Shown: one piece after another, positions 36,768 to 45,754 of the stretch
Position numbering within the stretch: the first letter of the stretch is position 1
Layout of the letters: each line of letters starts with the position of its first letter
Assembly (NCBI RefSeq): GCF_029910235.1
Contig: NZ_CP112874.1
Location: 2,108,001-2,172,000 of the forward strand
Direction: 5' to 3'
From: Pseudanabaena galeata CCNP1313
Lineage (GTDB): Bacteria; Cyanobacteriota; Cyanobacteriia; Pseudanabaenales; Pseudanabaenaceae
Length of the DNA: 64,000 bases
Translations under genes and position numbers: made by a program
The notes under the pieces: generated by a model
Seen by the model: the letters and a program-made list of their open reading frames with translations, nothing else
What the model was told of the DNA's origin: nothing
The model's database searches: none

Positions 36768-36898
36768 AGCAATTCTCATTATGAAACCGATTTTGGTATT
36801 TCCAGCGCCGAAGGCGCTGGAAATACCAAAATCGGTTTTTTGAAAGTCCGCCAACGGCGGACTTTCAAAAAACCGATTTTTATAATGATAATTGCTGT
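36768..36898 (+). mobile_element. miniature element C, copy 1 (131 bp)
   Basis: Ends are AGCAATTCTCATTATGAAA and TATAATGATAATTGCTGT, imperfect inverted repeats. Inside are a 25-bp-arm hairpin (from 36784) and a TTTTTTGAAAGTCCGCC hairpin. It has the same length and layout as copy 2 at 62680. No flanking duplication remains here. Confidence 0.83.
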
Positions 36899-36908
36899 AA
36901 GTCATGCT

Positions 36909-36952
36909 AAAGAATGAAGTGGCGAAGATTTTTTTCACTCTTCATTCTTTTT
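36909..36952 (+). terminator. possible terminator hairpin upstream of pgeF
   Basis: AAAGAATGAAG pairs with CTTCATTCTTT and is followed by TT; loop about 20 nt. No plus-strand gene directly precedes it except the carbonic anhydrase 370 bp away. Confidence 0.5.
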
Positions 36953-37003
36953 AAGTTAGGATCAAGCTTATTGCGGAATCGTTACTTTTAAGACTCTAAA
37001 TCA

Positions 37004-37750
37004 ATGAATGCGAATCAATGGCAATGGCGAGACAACGTATTAACTTGCGATCTATTGGCTGAATGGCGACATGGATTTTTTACGCGATCGCACGCTCCTC
37101 AATTACCAACCGATTTGCATAATCATTTGGTGACATCTGGCAAAGCCTATCGGGCGAAACAAGTACATGGTAATCGCTTAGTACATGCCGATGAAATCGA
37201 AACTGCACCAAATACAAACTTGCCTGAAGCCGATGGTGTATGGGCTACACGCGATGGTATGAATCGGTCAGTATGGGTCTGTACTGCTGATTGTGTACCT
37301 GTATTGATAGGCGATCGCAAGTTAGGCTCAATAGCGGCTGTCCATGCGGGATGGCGCGGAACTGCTGCGGGGATCGTGACTAAGGCGATCGCCACATTGT
37401 GCGATCAAGGTAGTGAGCTAAAGGATTTGCGAGTAGCGCTTGGTCCTGCAATTTCGGGTCATGTCTATCAAGTGTCTCAAGATGTGGCGCAACAGGTTAC
37501 GGCTACAATTAGTCAAGCTGTGGGGGTACAACCTGATGAGCATCCAGAAAGAGTCAAGCTCGATTTACGTCAAGTCCAAGTGCAACAGCTTCAAGAATTA
37601 GGATTGCCAACAGAAAATGTGGCGATCGCCCCTTACTGCACTTTGCAACATGAGGAAATCTTCTTTTCCTATCGACGTTATTTTCTAAATAATCCCAATC
37701 CCCTGCCTAGAGCGCCACAAGTGCAATGGTCAGGAATTGCGATCGCTTAA
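37004..37750 (+). CDS. pgeF: peptidoglycan editing factor PgeF (laccase-domain, YfiH family)
   Basis: 248 aa, normal length. Hallmarks are RHGFFTR, KQVHGNRLVHAD, EADGVWAT, VCTADCVPVLIGD and AAVHAGWRGTAAGIV, which carry the metal-binding Cys and His residues. The family removes wrong amino acids from peptidoglycan precursors and has related purine-nucleosidase activity. Its last 21 bp overlap the 3' end of the convergent membrane-protein gene. Confidence 0.93.
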   Translation: MNANQWQWRDNVLTCDLLAEWRHGFFTRSHAPQLPTDLHNHLVTSGKAYRAKQVHGNRLVHADEIETAPNTNLPEADGVWATRDGMNRSVWVCTADCVPVLIGDRKLGSIAAVHAGWRGTAAGIVTKAIATLCDQGSELKDLRVALGPAISGHVYQVSQDVAQQVTATISQAVGVQPDEHPERVKLDLRQVQVQQLQELGLPTENVAIAPYCTLQHEEIFFSYRRYFLNNPNPLPRAPQVQWSGIAIA

Positions 37751-40075
37751 ATCCTCAGTGTTGTTATTCTCATTTAAGGGATTTCCATCTAAAAGTGCTT
37801 CCAGATCTGCAAATTCATCTATTTCAGTATCAATTTCCGAGGAAATTTCTTGAGCTTTCTTTTTTTCTGGGTTAACTTTATCTGCGTTATTCAATTCTTC
37901 TAATCTTGCGAAAAACTTATCAACCAAAAATTCTTGAACTAAGTATTTAGCATCTTGAATTTTTTGGTCATTACTTGCTATCTCTTCAGTACTTTCCTCA
38001 CTAACTTGAGTTTCTAATGCTGGTAGATTTTCAGTAAAAGATTCTACATTTTCTTGTGCGATCGCTACTTGGGTTGGATCAAAAACTATTGATGGATCAA
38101 TTGGTTCAGCACTTTCCTCATCTAAAGCTTCTCCATCAACTAGGCTCTGCTCAACAAAATTGCTTTCAATATCTAATTCTGGTGTTGCTTCAATAATCTG
38201 CACAGTTTCTAGATTATTGTCAACATCCTCAGATTCTTCGTCATTATCTTCTAAGTATTCTTTGAGAATATTTTCAACATAAGCATTAAAAGCAAGTAGC
38301 TCATCTAATTCGTCATCAAAATCTTGAGTTTGGTGGTTAGGTGTTTCTAACTTTAGCTCAGTAGGCGCAGCGATCGCTTCAATATCAATATGAGGCTCGT
38401 TAATAATCTCTGGCTCAGGTTCAAGACTTTTTGGAATGCTTACAGGAAGATTCTCTCGCTTGATCGATTTACCAAAACCAAGTTTTTTAGGCGAACCTCC
38501 AGTTTTACGTGACTTTTTTAAAAAATTTAGTCCTCTTTTGTCATCATTTGTTGTGGTTGTATTATCAACCACAACAACGTCCGAATCTTCGACAGTTTCA
38601 AGGGATTCTAATTCTTCATTATCTTCTGCAAGCTGTTCATTTAGAAAGGTATCAGCAGGATCTAAACTAGTTTCAACCTGTTCAGGTTCTTCAAGGTTTG
38701 TCTCTGAGCTAGTATCGGGACTTTCAAAAAACGTTAGTTCAGGATCTTCATCAGTCTCAAAAGCAACTAATTCATCAGTTTCTTCAACAATATTCTCAAT
38801 CTCAGGCTCTTCAGTTGATGACTCAGATGCAGTATCAGTAATTTCTAAGTCTGTTTCAACAGGAACTGCTTCGTCAATAGAATCATGGGAGGCAAAAGGA
38901 TTTAATTCTTCAGGTTCTTGAGTAATTGCTTGATCTAGTTCTTGATTCAAAACTGACTTGATTTGAGGTTCTTCAAAAATCTGCTCAGTTTCAGGCTCAG
39001 CAATTGCTTCAATTACAGATTCTTCGGCAGCGATCGCACTAATCTCTAATTCTTCAACTTCTTCTACAAGCTGAGCATCTGAGCTAACATCGGCAGCTTC
39101 AGATTCTTGAACAATCTCTTCATCTAAAATAGTTTCGAGCTGAGGTTCTGGAAATATCTCGGTAGGTTCAAAAGCCGATGTAATTTCAACAGGCTCTGTG
39201 ATCGCATCTTCTGTAGTACTAGCGATCTCCTCAGTCTCAGAGACATTTTCAACAAGACTATTAATTTCTGAATCTACTTCAGATATGACTTCTGAAACAA
39301 TATTGCTAGGCTCTGCTTCTTCCGTCTCTTGCTCTTGAGAATCTTGGGATTCCTGTAAATCTGGAGACTGATCGACTACTACCTCATCAGCAATCTTGCC
39401 TTGAGGCAAATCATTTGTGACTTCGCCGATCGCCTCTTCTTCAAAAAACTTTAATAACTGGGGCGATCGCCAACCAATATTTGTAAAGTTGTTTTTGATT
39501 TTATCAACTGCAAAGGGTTGTAAGCCCTTGAAATCTGAATCAGCCGTTAACTTAATTCGTAAAGCTGATATTCCCGCTTGCGCCAAAATATTACTCAATA
39601 AAAAGAAAATCTCCGCCCAAATAATCCCAAACAAGCGCAAACTGGCAGGAAATGGCGCAATGACTTGAGCTAATGGTGCAGCTAGATAGAGCTTGCAAAA
39701 CACTGCACTCATCGAGATCGCGACTATTGCCGCAATCCATCCCGTTACATACCAACCATTGCGATGTTGCTTAACTAAGGTCAAGACCTGACGCTCTGGC
39801 TCATTTAGACTCTCACTTGGCTTCGCGACAAACCATAGACTAAACGGAGAGATGGGCTGTTGCCACTGCACCCACGCCGCTAAGGCGATCGCAGGAAATC
39901 CCAGCAGAAAAATCTCAAACCACGCAGGAAAGACAGGATCACCCACCGCTAAGCCAGCCATACTTAGCACCAATAACCAAGGCACACCTGCAAGTAAAGC
40001 GATATTGCCCCAGATAAAAGGATGATTACCTAGAGAAATATTGCTGGTTTGGTTAGTGGAAGGTGATGGTGTCAT
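37730..40075 (-). CDS. low-complexity-tail membrane protein
   Basis: 781 aa from ATG 40075 (MTPSPSTNQTSN). Residues 1-215 hold about four hydrophobic segments (for example ALLAGVPWLLVLSMAGLAVG and FEIFLLGFPAIALAAWVQ). The remaining ~560 residues are strongly acidic, rich in Glu, Ser, Thr, Ala and Val, with no folded domain visible, and a charged C-terminus. This matches a cyanobacterial family annotated as low-complexity tail membrane protein, whose function is unknown. A basic patch (LNFLKKSRKTGGSPKKLGFG) interrupts the acidic tail near residue 520. Confidence 0.8.
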   Translation of the reverse strand: MTPSPSTNQTSNISLGNHPFIWGNIALLAGVPWLLVLSMAGLAVGDPVFPAWFEIFLLGFPAIALAAWVQWQQPISPFSLWFVAKPSESLNEPERQVLTLVKQHRNGWYVTGWIAAIVAISMSAVFCKLYLAAPLAQVIAPFPASLRLFGIIWAEIFFLLSNILAQAGISALRIKLTADSDFKGLQPFAVDKIKNNFTNIGWRSPQLLKFFEEEAIGEVTNDLPQGKIADEVVVDQSPDLQESQDSQEQETEEAEPSNIVSEVISEVDSEINSLVENVSETEEIASTTEDAITEPVEITSAFEPTEIFPEPQLETILDEEIVQESEAADVSSDAQLVEEVEELEISAIAAEESVIEAIAEPETEQIFEEPQIKSVLNQELDQAITQEPEELNPFASHDSIDEAVPVETDLEITDTASESSTEEPEIENIVEETDELVAFETDEDPELTFFESPDTSSETNLEEPEQVETSLDPADTFLNEQLAEDNEELESLETVEDSDVVVVDNTTTTNDDKRGLNFLKKSRKTGGSPKKLGFGKSIKRENLPVSIPKSLEPEPEIINEPHIDIEAIAAPTELKLETPNHQTQDFDDELDELLAFNAYVENILKEYLEDNDEESEDVDNNLETVQIIEATPELDIESNFVEQSLVDGEALDEESAEPIDPSIVFDPTQVAIAQENVESFTENLPALETQVSEESTEEIASNDQKIQDAKYLVQEFLVDKFFARLEELNNADKVNPEKKKAQEISSEIDTEIDEFADLEALLDGNPLNENNNTEDLSDRNS

Positions 40076-40147
40076 ATAGTCTTCAGGAATGATGGCGAGA
40101 TCTTTGAAGGTCATCAGAGTCAAAAGCAACTCTCACAACGAGAATTT

Positions 40148-41296
40148 TTATCCTAAACCTGTAGTTAAGCGCGTCCAAAAACCTTCATATATTTGGAGAA
40201 CTTCAGGATCGAGCTTGGTAATGCGATCGCTTCTGGCGGTAATCGCATCTGATGGTTCTAGAGCCTTAATCGCTTTTAGGTCATCAGGAATCATTGTTTT
40301 TGCCAATTTATTAGTTGTGCCAAAACTATTCGCATCGCTAATTTTAGCGGCAACTTCAGGACGCATTACATAATTAATCCACTCATGAGCGCCTTCGATA
40401 TTTGATGCACCTCTGGGGATCGCCATGGTATCTGTCCAAATTGATGTACCGTTATTGGGCAGCACATATTTGATGTTTGGATCTTGTCTTGCCATGCTAA
40501 TCGCGTCACCTGAAAAAGCCATGCACATCATCAGATCGCCTGAAGCAAGAGGATCGCGCCATGCGTCGGTGGTGAAGTTGGCGATCGCAGGCATCAATTC
40601 CTTTAGTTTTTGGAAAGCTTGCTCAATCTTTTCGGTTTCTTTGGTGTTGTAAGAATGACCAAGAATATGTAAAGCCATGCCCATCACTTCGCGCGGATCA
40701 TTAACAAGGGTAATCCGCAGTTTTTCTTTGTGTTCCCATAGGTAATTCCAATCAAATGGTTCTTCCCCTATCACCGAATTAACCGCCTCGACATTGTAAG
40801 CAATCCCTGTTGTCCCCAAACTTACAGGAATACTAAATATTGAGCCGGGATCGTGGGGTAGTTCTAAATAATTGGGTGCGATATTTTTGATATTGGGTAA
40901 TAACTTTTTATTCAGGGGCGCAAGCAGCTTTAAATCCCGCATCTGCGTCACCATATAATCGCTAGGATAAATGATGCTATAACCCGATCGCCCACCAGAA
41001 GCCTCTAGCTTGGCTAGCATAACTTCATTAGAGTCATAGGCATCTCCAACAACTTTAATCCCAGTTTCCTTTGTGAATTCCTCTAAAACCTCTTGGTTGT
41101 TAATGTAGGTAGCCCAACCATAGATATAGAGGGTTCGTTTATCCTGAGTCACTGGGCGCTCTACATCCTCTTCACCAGACTCACTTTCTTGGGGACTGTT
41201 CTCAAAAATGCCGCAGGCGGCAAGGGTTGAAGCACTAGCGATCGCTGATGCAGCATAGGCTGTTTGTCTAAGAAATTTTCGCCGAGAGATTTGCAT
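40148..41296 (-). CDS. potD: spermidine/putrescine-binding lipoprotein
   Basis: 382 aa. The N-terminus SRRKFLRQ is a twin-arginine signal and is followed by a lipobox STLAAC, so it is likely a Tat-exported lipoprotein. The mature protein shows PotD features: LYIYGWATYINNQEVLEEF, GYSIIYPSDYMVTQM and SGDLMMCMAFSGDA. It captures polyamines or similar cations for ABC import. It lies 19 bp after potA on the minus strand and is surely co-transcribed with it. The usual potB and potC permease genes are not in the window. Confidence 0.9.
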   Translation of the reverse strand: MQISRRKFLRQTAYAASAIASASTLAACGIFENSPQESESGEEDVERPVTQDKRTLYIYGWATYINNQEVLEEFTKETGIKVVGDAYDSNEVMLAKLEASGGRSGYSIIYPSDYMVTQMRDLKLLAPLNKKLLPNIKNIAPNYLELPHDPGSIFSIPVSLGTTGIAYNVEAVNSVIGEEPFDWNYLWEHKEKLRITLVNDPREVMGMALHILGHSYNTKETEKIEQAFQKLKELMPAIANFTTDAWRDPLASGDLMMCMAFSGDAISMARQDPNIKYVLPNNGTSIWTDTMAIPRGASNIEGAHEWINYVMRPEVAAKISDANSFGTTNKLAKTMIPDDLKAIKALEPSDAITARSDRITKLDPEVLQIYEGFWTRLTTGLG

Positions 41297-41315
41297 AATA
41301 GAAAGTTAGGAGGAT

Positions 41316-42470
41316 TTAGGTCGCGACTGTAGTTTTAGGAAGAGCAACACAATCTTCAGGCATCCATGAGACATAAACCTGACTATCAAAGGGAGGAGTC
41401 CTTTCGCCTTGGTGATTAGAACGTACTAGCATGACTCTGACAGGCGGTACATTTTCGCTAGCATGTAGATCCACAACAAACTGAGAGTGATCACCTAGAT
41501 ACAAGACATTATTAAGAATACCGCGATAGGTATTGTAAGGCTGATTAGGATATTCGGTAGAAAGCTTGATTTTTTCGGGACGCACACTGACCACGGCTTC
41601 GGGAATCGGCAGCCAATGCCTAGGTTTTGCCGCTACGATCGCTAAACCTGTAGATGATCGCAACTCGACAAATGCACCATCCTGCTCGATCACTCGACAT
41701 TCAAACAAATTTGTTTCACCCACAAAATCGGCGACAAATGCTGAAGAAGGGCGATCGTAAACTTCTGAGGGAGTACCAATTTGCTCAATTCGACCTTGGT
41801 TCATGACCGCAATTCGCGAGGAAATTGCCAAAGCTTCACTTTGATCGTGGGTAACCATAATAAAGGAAATACCCAACTCGTACTGTAAGTTTGACAGTTC
41901 TACTTGCAGTTCTTTACGGAGTTTAAAATCTAGCGCCGCTAATGGCTCATCTAACAAAATTACTTTGGGACGGTTGACGAGGGCGCGTGCGAGGGCAACC
42001 CGTTGCTGCTGACCACCTGATATTTGACTAGGATAGCGATCGCTCATGTGATCGAGTCGTACTTGCTTGAGTGCATCCTTAGCCCTTTGCTGAATTTCTG
42101 GCTTAGGCACACCTTTAACTGACAAGCCAAACGCAACATTATCAAAAATAGTCATATGCCCAAAAAGAGCATAGCTTTGGAAAACCGTATTTACAGGTCG
42201 CTGATAGGCGGGAATATAGGTCATCGGATTGCCTTGAATCAGCACTTCACCTGCTGATGGCTCTTCAAAGCCTGCAACTAGTCTTAGTAAAGTGGTTTTG
42301 CCACAACCTGATGGACCCAAAATGCTAAAAAGCTCACCGCGCTGGACTTGCAGATCGACACCTTGGACAACGGTATTTGTCCCGAACATTTTAAATACTC
42401 GCTGTAGCTCCACATCGGGAACTGTACCCGTTGGGGTGGCAAACTGTTTAGCAGTGGTTGACTGAGCCAT
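41316..42470 (-). CDS. potA: polyamine ABC transporter ATP-binding protein
   Basis: 384 aa. Walker A is GPSGCGKTT, the signature is SGGQQQRVALARAL and Walker B is VILLDEPLAALD, followed by the H-loop in VTHDQSEA. The C-terminal ~140 residues form a TOBE-type regulatory domain containing VSVRPEKIKL. It energises spermidine/putrescine import with the adjacent PotD. The permeases must be encoded elsewhere, or the upstream membrane protein may take part, though that one is of a different permease type. Confidence 0.92.
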   Translation of the reverse strand: MAQSTTAKQFATPTGTVPDVELQRVFKMFGTNTVVQGVDLQVQRGELFSILGPSGCGKTTLLRLVAGFEEPSAGEVLIQGNPMTYIPAYQRPVNTVFQSYALFGHMTIFDNVAFGLSVKGVPKPEIQQRAKDALKQVRLDHMSDRYPSQISGGQQQRVALARALVNRPKVILLDEPLAALDFKLRKELQVELSNLQYELGISFIMVTHDQSEALAISSRIAVMNQGRIEQIGTPSEVYDRPSSAFVADFVGETNLFECRVIEQDGAFVELRSSTGLAIVAAKPRHWLPIPEAVVSVRPEKIKLSTEYPNQPYNTYRGILNNVLYLGDHSQFVVDLHASENVPPVRVMLVRSNHQGERTPPFDSQVYVSWMPEDCVALPKTTVAT

Positions 42471-42499
42471 GTTATGTTCAAACGTCTACTAATGTGTCA

Positions 42500-44098
42500 C
42501 TAAGTCTCTCGCATTTTAGCGCGTTGTAGCTGATAAATGAGTTGTAATGTCAGCGCAATTATTACAGAAATTTGTCCAGCGAATGCCAAAATAATATCGG
42601 AAAGTTGGATGTTTGACACAACAAACCAAGGATATCCAAAAAATAACCACAACCCAGCGTAGCGATCGGGACTAATCGATAGACTAGCCATAATCAAAAT
42701 TGGTAGAAAAATTAGCGCAGAAATGATCCCTGTCATCCAAGCTGAAGGGTTGCGCGTTTTCAAAAACAAAACCAACTGGGCGATTAGGGCAAACAAAAAC
42801 ATAGTGAGCGTAAAAGATGCTAATACCACTATGGCTTTATCTCGCTGAGCTGAGTCATTCCAAGTGTTGACCCAAATTAAAATAGGGACTTGCGTAAATA
42901 CAAGATTGAGGGCGATCGCGATCGGGGTTGGGCTTTTGTCTGACCAAATCAAATCCCGCAAAATATAGCCCAATCCAGTCGGATGCTCATCAGTCGTCGA
43001 TAAGGCTCCAAACCTTACCCAATCTAAGAGAGATTGTCTGTGTGGGGTTAAAGCGGTAATTGTGAGAAAAAGTAAAAAACAATTGGGAATGTAAATAATC
43101 AGTAACAGAATGAACTGAAATTCTCCAGAAAAGCTCTTGTCTGCAAAGCCTGTCTGTACACAAAATCCGAGCATCAAGATCTCTAGATAGGTAGTGGCGA
43201 CATAGCTTTGAGCTTTACTAACTAAAGTGGCGTTGGGATTGTGAAAGCGGCGTTCTAAGATCCGCCAAACCGCAAAGCTCAAAATTGCTAAGTTGCTAAT
43301 TGTAAAAATATGCGAAGTCCAAATATTCGATGTAATTGGCAAATACCACCATTCAGCTTGGATTGGGTCGATCCGTCCGCCTACTAAGACTTTGCTAAAG
43401 GAACTCCATGTTGTGAAGATATTCCACCACATGAAGGATGGGGCAATCCAGATGAAGGTAATAAATGAAAATAACAACGCACCTGCGGATACCTGTCCGC
43501 CAAATTTGGCTTGCCATCCACTCAGTAGAGCAAGCAACAGGGCCGCACTAAATAGCAAAAATGCTGTGGCGATGATCAATATGTAAAAGCTGCATAAAAA
43601 GGCGATCGGCACATTTGCGCCGATCGCCGCAGTCAAGTGATAGGGGATCGATAGTCCGATGCTGATATAGGCTAGCAACGGCACACCCATGATCTTGCCC
43701 ATGAGAATATTGATGCTCGATCGCGGACTAATGCGAATAAAGTTAAGCGTGCCTTTGTAGTCTTCTAAGGAGAGGTCAGCTACGAGGCTGTAAACCCCTG
43801 CTAAAAATAAAACAAACGGCTCAGTCCAAGTAATCACTCGAAACTGCTCTAACCACCAATCTTGCCAAGACGCGGCACAGCCAAAACCACGGATTTGGGC
43901 AAAACACTCTTCATTAGGTATGCGTTGGCTATAGAACAAAAGTAGCAAGATCTGAAACAGTAAAGATAAGCCGATCGCCACAATCAGATTACGCAATTTC
44001 AGCTTGCCCCGAATCTCCCGCAATAGTTGCGGATTCCAGTTGCCAATGCGATCAAGCCAAGATGCAGCTTGTGGGGAATTCGATGGAGAATCATTCAT
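42500..44098 (-). CDS. ABC-2-like multi-pass membrane protein, function unknown
   Basis: 532 aa with about ten to twelve membrane segments. It begins with a soluble stretch (ASWLDRIGNWNPQLLREIRGKLKLRN), as in ABC-2 permeases of cyanobacteria, and has FIRISPRSSINILMGKIMGVP, the usual segment after the second helix of ABC-2 proteins. No ATPase partner of that class is adjacent: potA, 29 bp downstream, is an importer-type ATPase. It may be co-transcribed with potA-potD, yet it is unlikely to be their permease. Confidence 0.7.
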   Translation of the reverse strand: MNDSPSNSPQAASWLDRIGNWNPQLLREIRGKLKLRNLIVAIGLSLLFQILLLLFYSQRIPNEECFAQIRGFGCAASWQDWWLEQFRVITWTEPFVLFLAGVYSLVADLSLEDYKGTLNFIRISPRSSINILMGKIMGVPLLAYISIGLSIPYHLTAAIGANVPIAFLCSFYILIIATAFLLFSAALLLALLSGWQAKFGGQVSAGALLFSFITFIWIAPSFMWWNIFTTWSSFSKVLVGGRIDPIQAEWWYLPITSNIWTSHIFTISNLAILSFAVWRILERRFHNPNATLVSKAQSYVATTYLEILMLGFCVQTGFADKSFSGEFQFILLLIIYIPNCFLLFLTITALTPHRQSLLDWVRFGALSTTDEHPTGLGYILRDLIWSDKSPTPIAIALNLVFTQVPILIWVNTWNDSAQRDKAIVVLASFTLTMFLFALIAQLVLFLKTRNPSAWMTGIISALIFLPILIMASLSISPDRYAGLWLFFGYPWFVVSNIQLSDIILAFAGQISVIIALTLQLIYQLQRAKMRET

Positions 44099-44127
44099 AG
44101 GTTTTTCTATGTAGGCGATCGCTAATT

Positions 44128-44295
44128 ACTGATGTTACGTGGAACTCAGATGATGAAACTCTTGCTGCTAGCATAACAGGACAACCACGGGGGGATTGCC
44201 CCTACCCCAAAACTTAAGGGTTATCGTAGGGGCTGTGCCCCCGTGCCAGCCCTAGACCTATGCTATGGCAGGAATTCCTTCCACGTAACATCAGT
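44128..44295. mobile_element. miniature element E, copy 2 (168 bp, complete)
   Basis: Perfect 17-bp inverted ends ACTGATGTTACGTGGAA and TTCCACGTAACATCAGT bound a 168-bp non-coding unit. The inside contains a GGGGGATTGCCCCTACC hairpin and a second GTAGGGGCTGTGCCCC palindrome, as in copy 1. A clear flanking duplication is not visible. Confidence 0.88.
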
Positions 44296-44324
44296 TGAAA
44301 ACTATTATTCTTGGGAAGGATAAC

Positions 44325-45518
44325 CTAATTTACGGATTTTCTAAACATCTCAATCAAAGGTTTGGTCAACCAATATGAGCCAATCTTCCATTGATGCTGT
44401 AGGGTGGGCATTCTCAATAAATATGCTAATCGCCGCATCACATGGGCGGGTAATCCATCAATACTGAACTTGCCAAAAATGGAGGCAGTTGCGCCATCAA
44501 TCCCTAAACTAATAAACTCTCCGAGGGGAATATAGCTAAAGGGAACCAATGCTTTTTGATTCAGGCTTGCCCAAATGTTCCAAGCACAATATTGAGACTG
44601 CTGGAAGGCTACCTGTGCGGTAGCAGGGACAAGGCTAGAATTCGAGTCAAAACAACTTGCTAAGTCACCGATCGCAAATACATCAGGGTAGTCCTTAACT
44701 TGTAGGGTTGACTCCGTGGCGATCGCTCCTTGCCGACCATGCTCAAGTGGTAGATTTTGAAGCATTTTCGAGAAGGTGCTACCCACTGTCCACATCACAA
44801 TGTCAACGGGTAAGATATCACTACCATCGCTGTAGTCAAGGGTAACTTCACCATCATTTACCTGTAAAACTCGCGTATTGAGATCAGTCCAGACACCACG
44901 TTGCGAGAGGGCAAGTTCCGCAATTTTACGATTTGCGTCTGTGGAGTTACTTAAAATTTTGTTATTGCGATCAACTAGACGAACGCGACCACGATCTTTA
45001 AGGCGATCGGCAATTTTACAGGCGAGTTCTACGCCACTGCTGCCACCACCTGCGATACAGACGCGGATTTTGTCATGATCGGATGCTTCTAATAATTCTA
45101 ATTTGCTATTAAGGCGATAGAAGTCATTGAGATTGCGGAATGGAATTGCATATTCCGCCGCACCATCGACAAGGTTCATCGGGGTTTCTCCACCGATCGC
45201 TAATACAAGGCGATCGTAGGTCAAAACACTAGGCTGACCAATATTAATTTCTACTTGCTTAGTTTCAAGATCAATACTAGTAACTAAACCCTGCACAAAT
45301 TGAATACCAGTATCGGCAAGTAATTCGGTAAATGTTGGGGCAACCTCCCATTCCTGCATTTCGCCTGTGACTAGCTCATAGAGAAATGGCGTAAATAAGA
45401 AGCGATCGCTTTTATCGATCAGGATAATTTCAGGCATGACCGCCCAAGGTAAGCGAGATAGATTAAGCGCAGTATACAAACCGCCAAAACCACCACCAAG
45501 AATACAAATTCGTGTCAT
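44325..45518 (-). CDS. ndbB: type II NAD(P)H dehydrogenase, NdbB-like
   Basis: 397 aa from ATG 45518 (MTRICILGGG); a TTG at 45530 is weaker. It has two dinucleotide-binding motifs, ILGGGFGGLYTAL (FAD) and CIAGGGSSGVELA (NAD(P)H), and the late FAIGDLAS. Single-subunit NDH-2 enzymes pass electrons from NAD(P)H to quinone without pumping protons. The length of about 400 residues fits cyanobacterial NdbB, which also reduces demethylphylloquinone in vitamin K1 synthesis, better than the longer NdbA/NdbC; this subgroup call is tentative. Confidence 0.82.
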   Translation of the reverse strand: MTRICILGGGFGGLYTALNLSRLPWAVMPEIILIDKSDRFLFTPFLYELVTGEMQEWEVAPTFTELLADTGIQFVQGLVTSIDLETKQVEINIGQPSVLTYDRLVLAIGGETPMNLVDGAAEYAIPFRNLNDFYRLNSKLELLEASDHDKIRVCIAGGGSSGVELACKIADRLKDRGRVRLVDRNNKILSNSTDANRKIAELALSQRGVWTDLNTRVLQVNDGEVTLDYSDGSDILPVDIVMWTVGSTFSKMLQNLPLEHGRQGAIATESTLQVKDYPDVFAIGDLASCFDSNSSLVPATAQVAFQQSQYCAWNIWASLNQKALVPFSYIPLGEFISLGIDGATASIFGKFSIDGLPAHVMRRLAYLLRMPTLQHQWKIGSYWLTKPLIEMFRKSVN

Positions 45519-45553
45519 GTGAAAATCCAATTTGTTTTTTCCATCTTATCTCA

Positions 45554-45650
45554 AAGGTTAGAAAAGGGGCGCGACGCGCCCATTTTCTAACCTTACATAG
45601 CAATCCTGTCGTGAGAGTGCGCCCCGAAGGGGCGCACTCTCACGCTATAG
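45554..45650. repeat. hairpin and short element A copy 3
   Basis: First a palindrome at 45554-45594 (AAGGTTAGAAAAGGGGCGCG), then ATAGCAATCCT and a perfect hairpin at 45610-45643 with CGTGAGAGTGCGCCCC arms, ending GCTATAG. The second part is element A lacking its right half. Confidence 0.78.
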
Positions 45651-45754
45651 CATATTAACTTTTGGTTAACTCTAGGTTATCTATTTTCACTTGTATCCAC
45701 ATACTGGCATCCGATAAAGTAAAAGTTGTTACAATTTTTAAGTCTGGGGGTTGT

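Larger units (their letters stand above)
36560..36898. repeat. composite of nested elements F (copy 5), B (copy 1) and C (copy 1)
   Basis: Element F starts at 36560 (TACCAAAACACAAAATGGC). It is interrupted at 36601-36710 by element B, which is flanked by TGTTTTTAA on both sides (36592-36600, 36711-36719), and F resumes to about 36767. There element C (36768-36898) begins. The 465-bp gap between the carbonic anhydrase and pgeF holds no gene. Confidence 0.88.

Noticed and set aside
36560-36898. Possible CRISPR array because of repeated palindromes
   Set aside because: No regularly spaced direct repeats and no cas genes; the units are different nested mobile palindromes.
42500-44098. PotB/PotC permease for the adjacent potA-potD
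   Set aside because: The helix pattern and the N-terminal region are of the ABC-2 exporter type and no importer EAA loop is visible.
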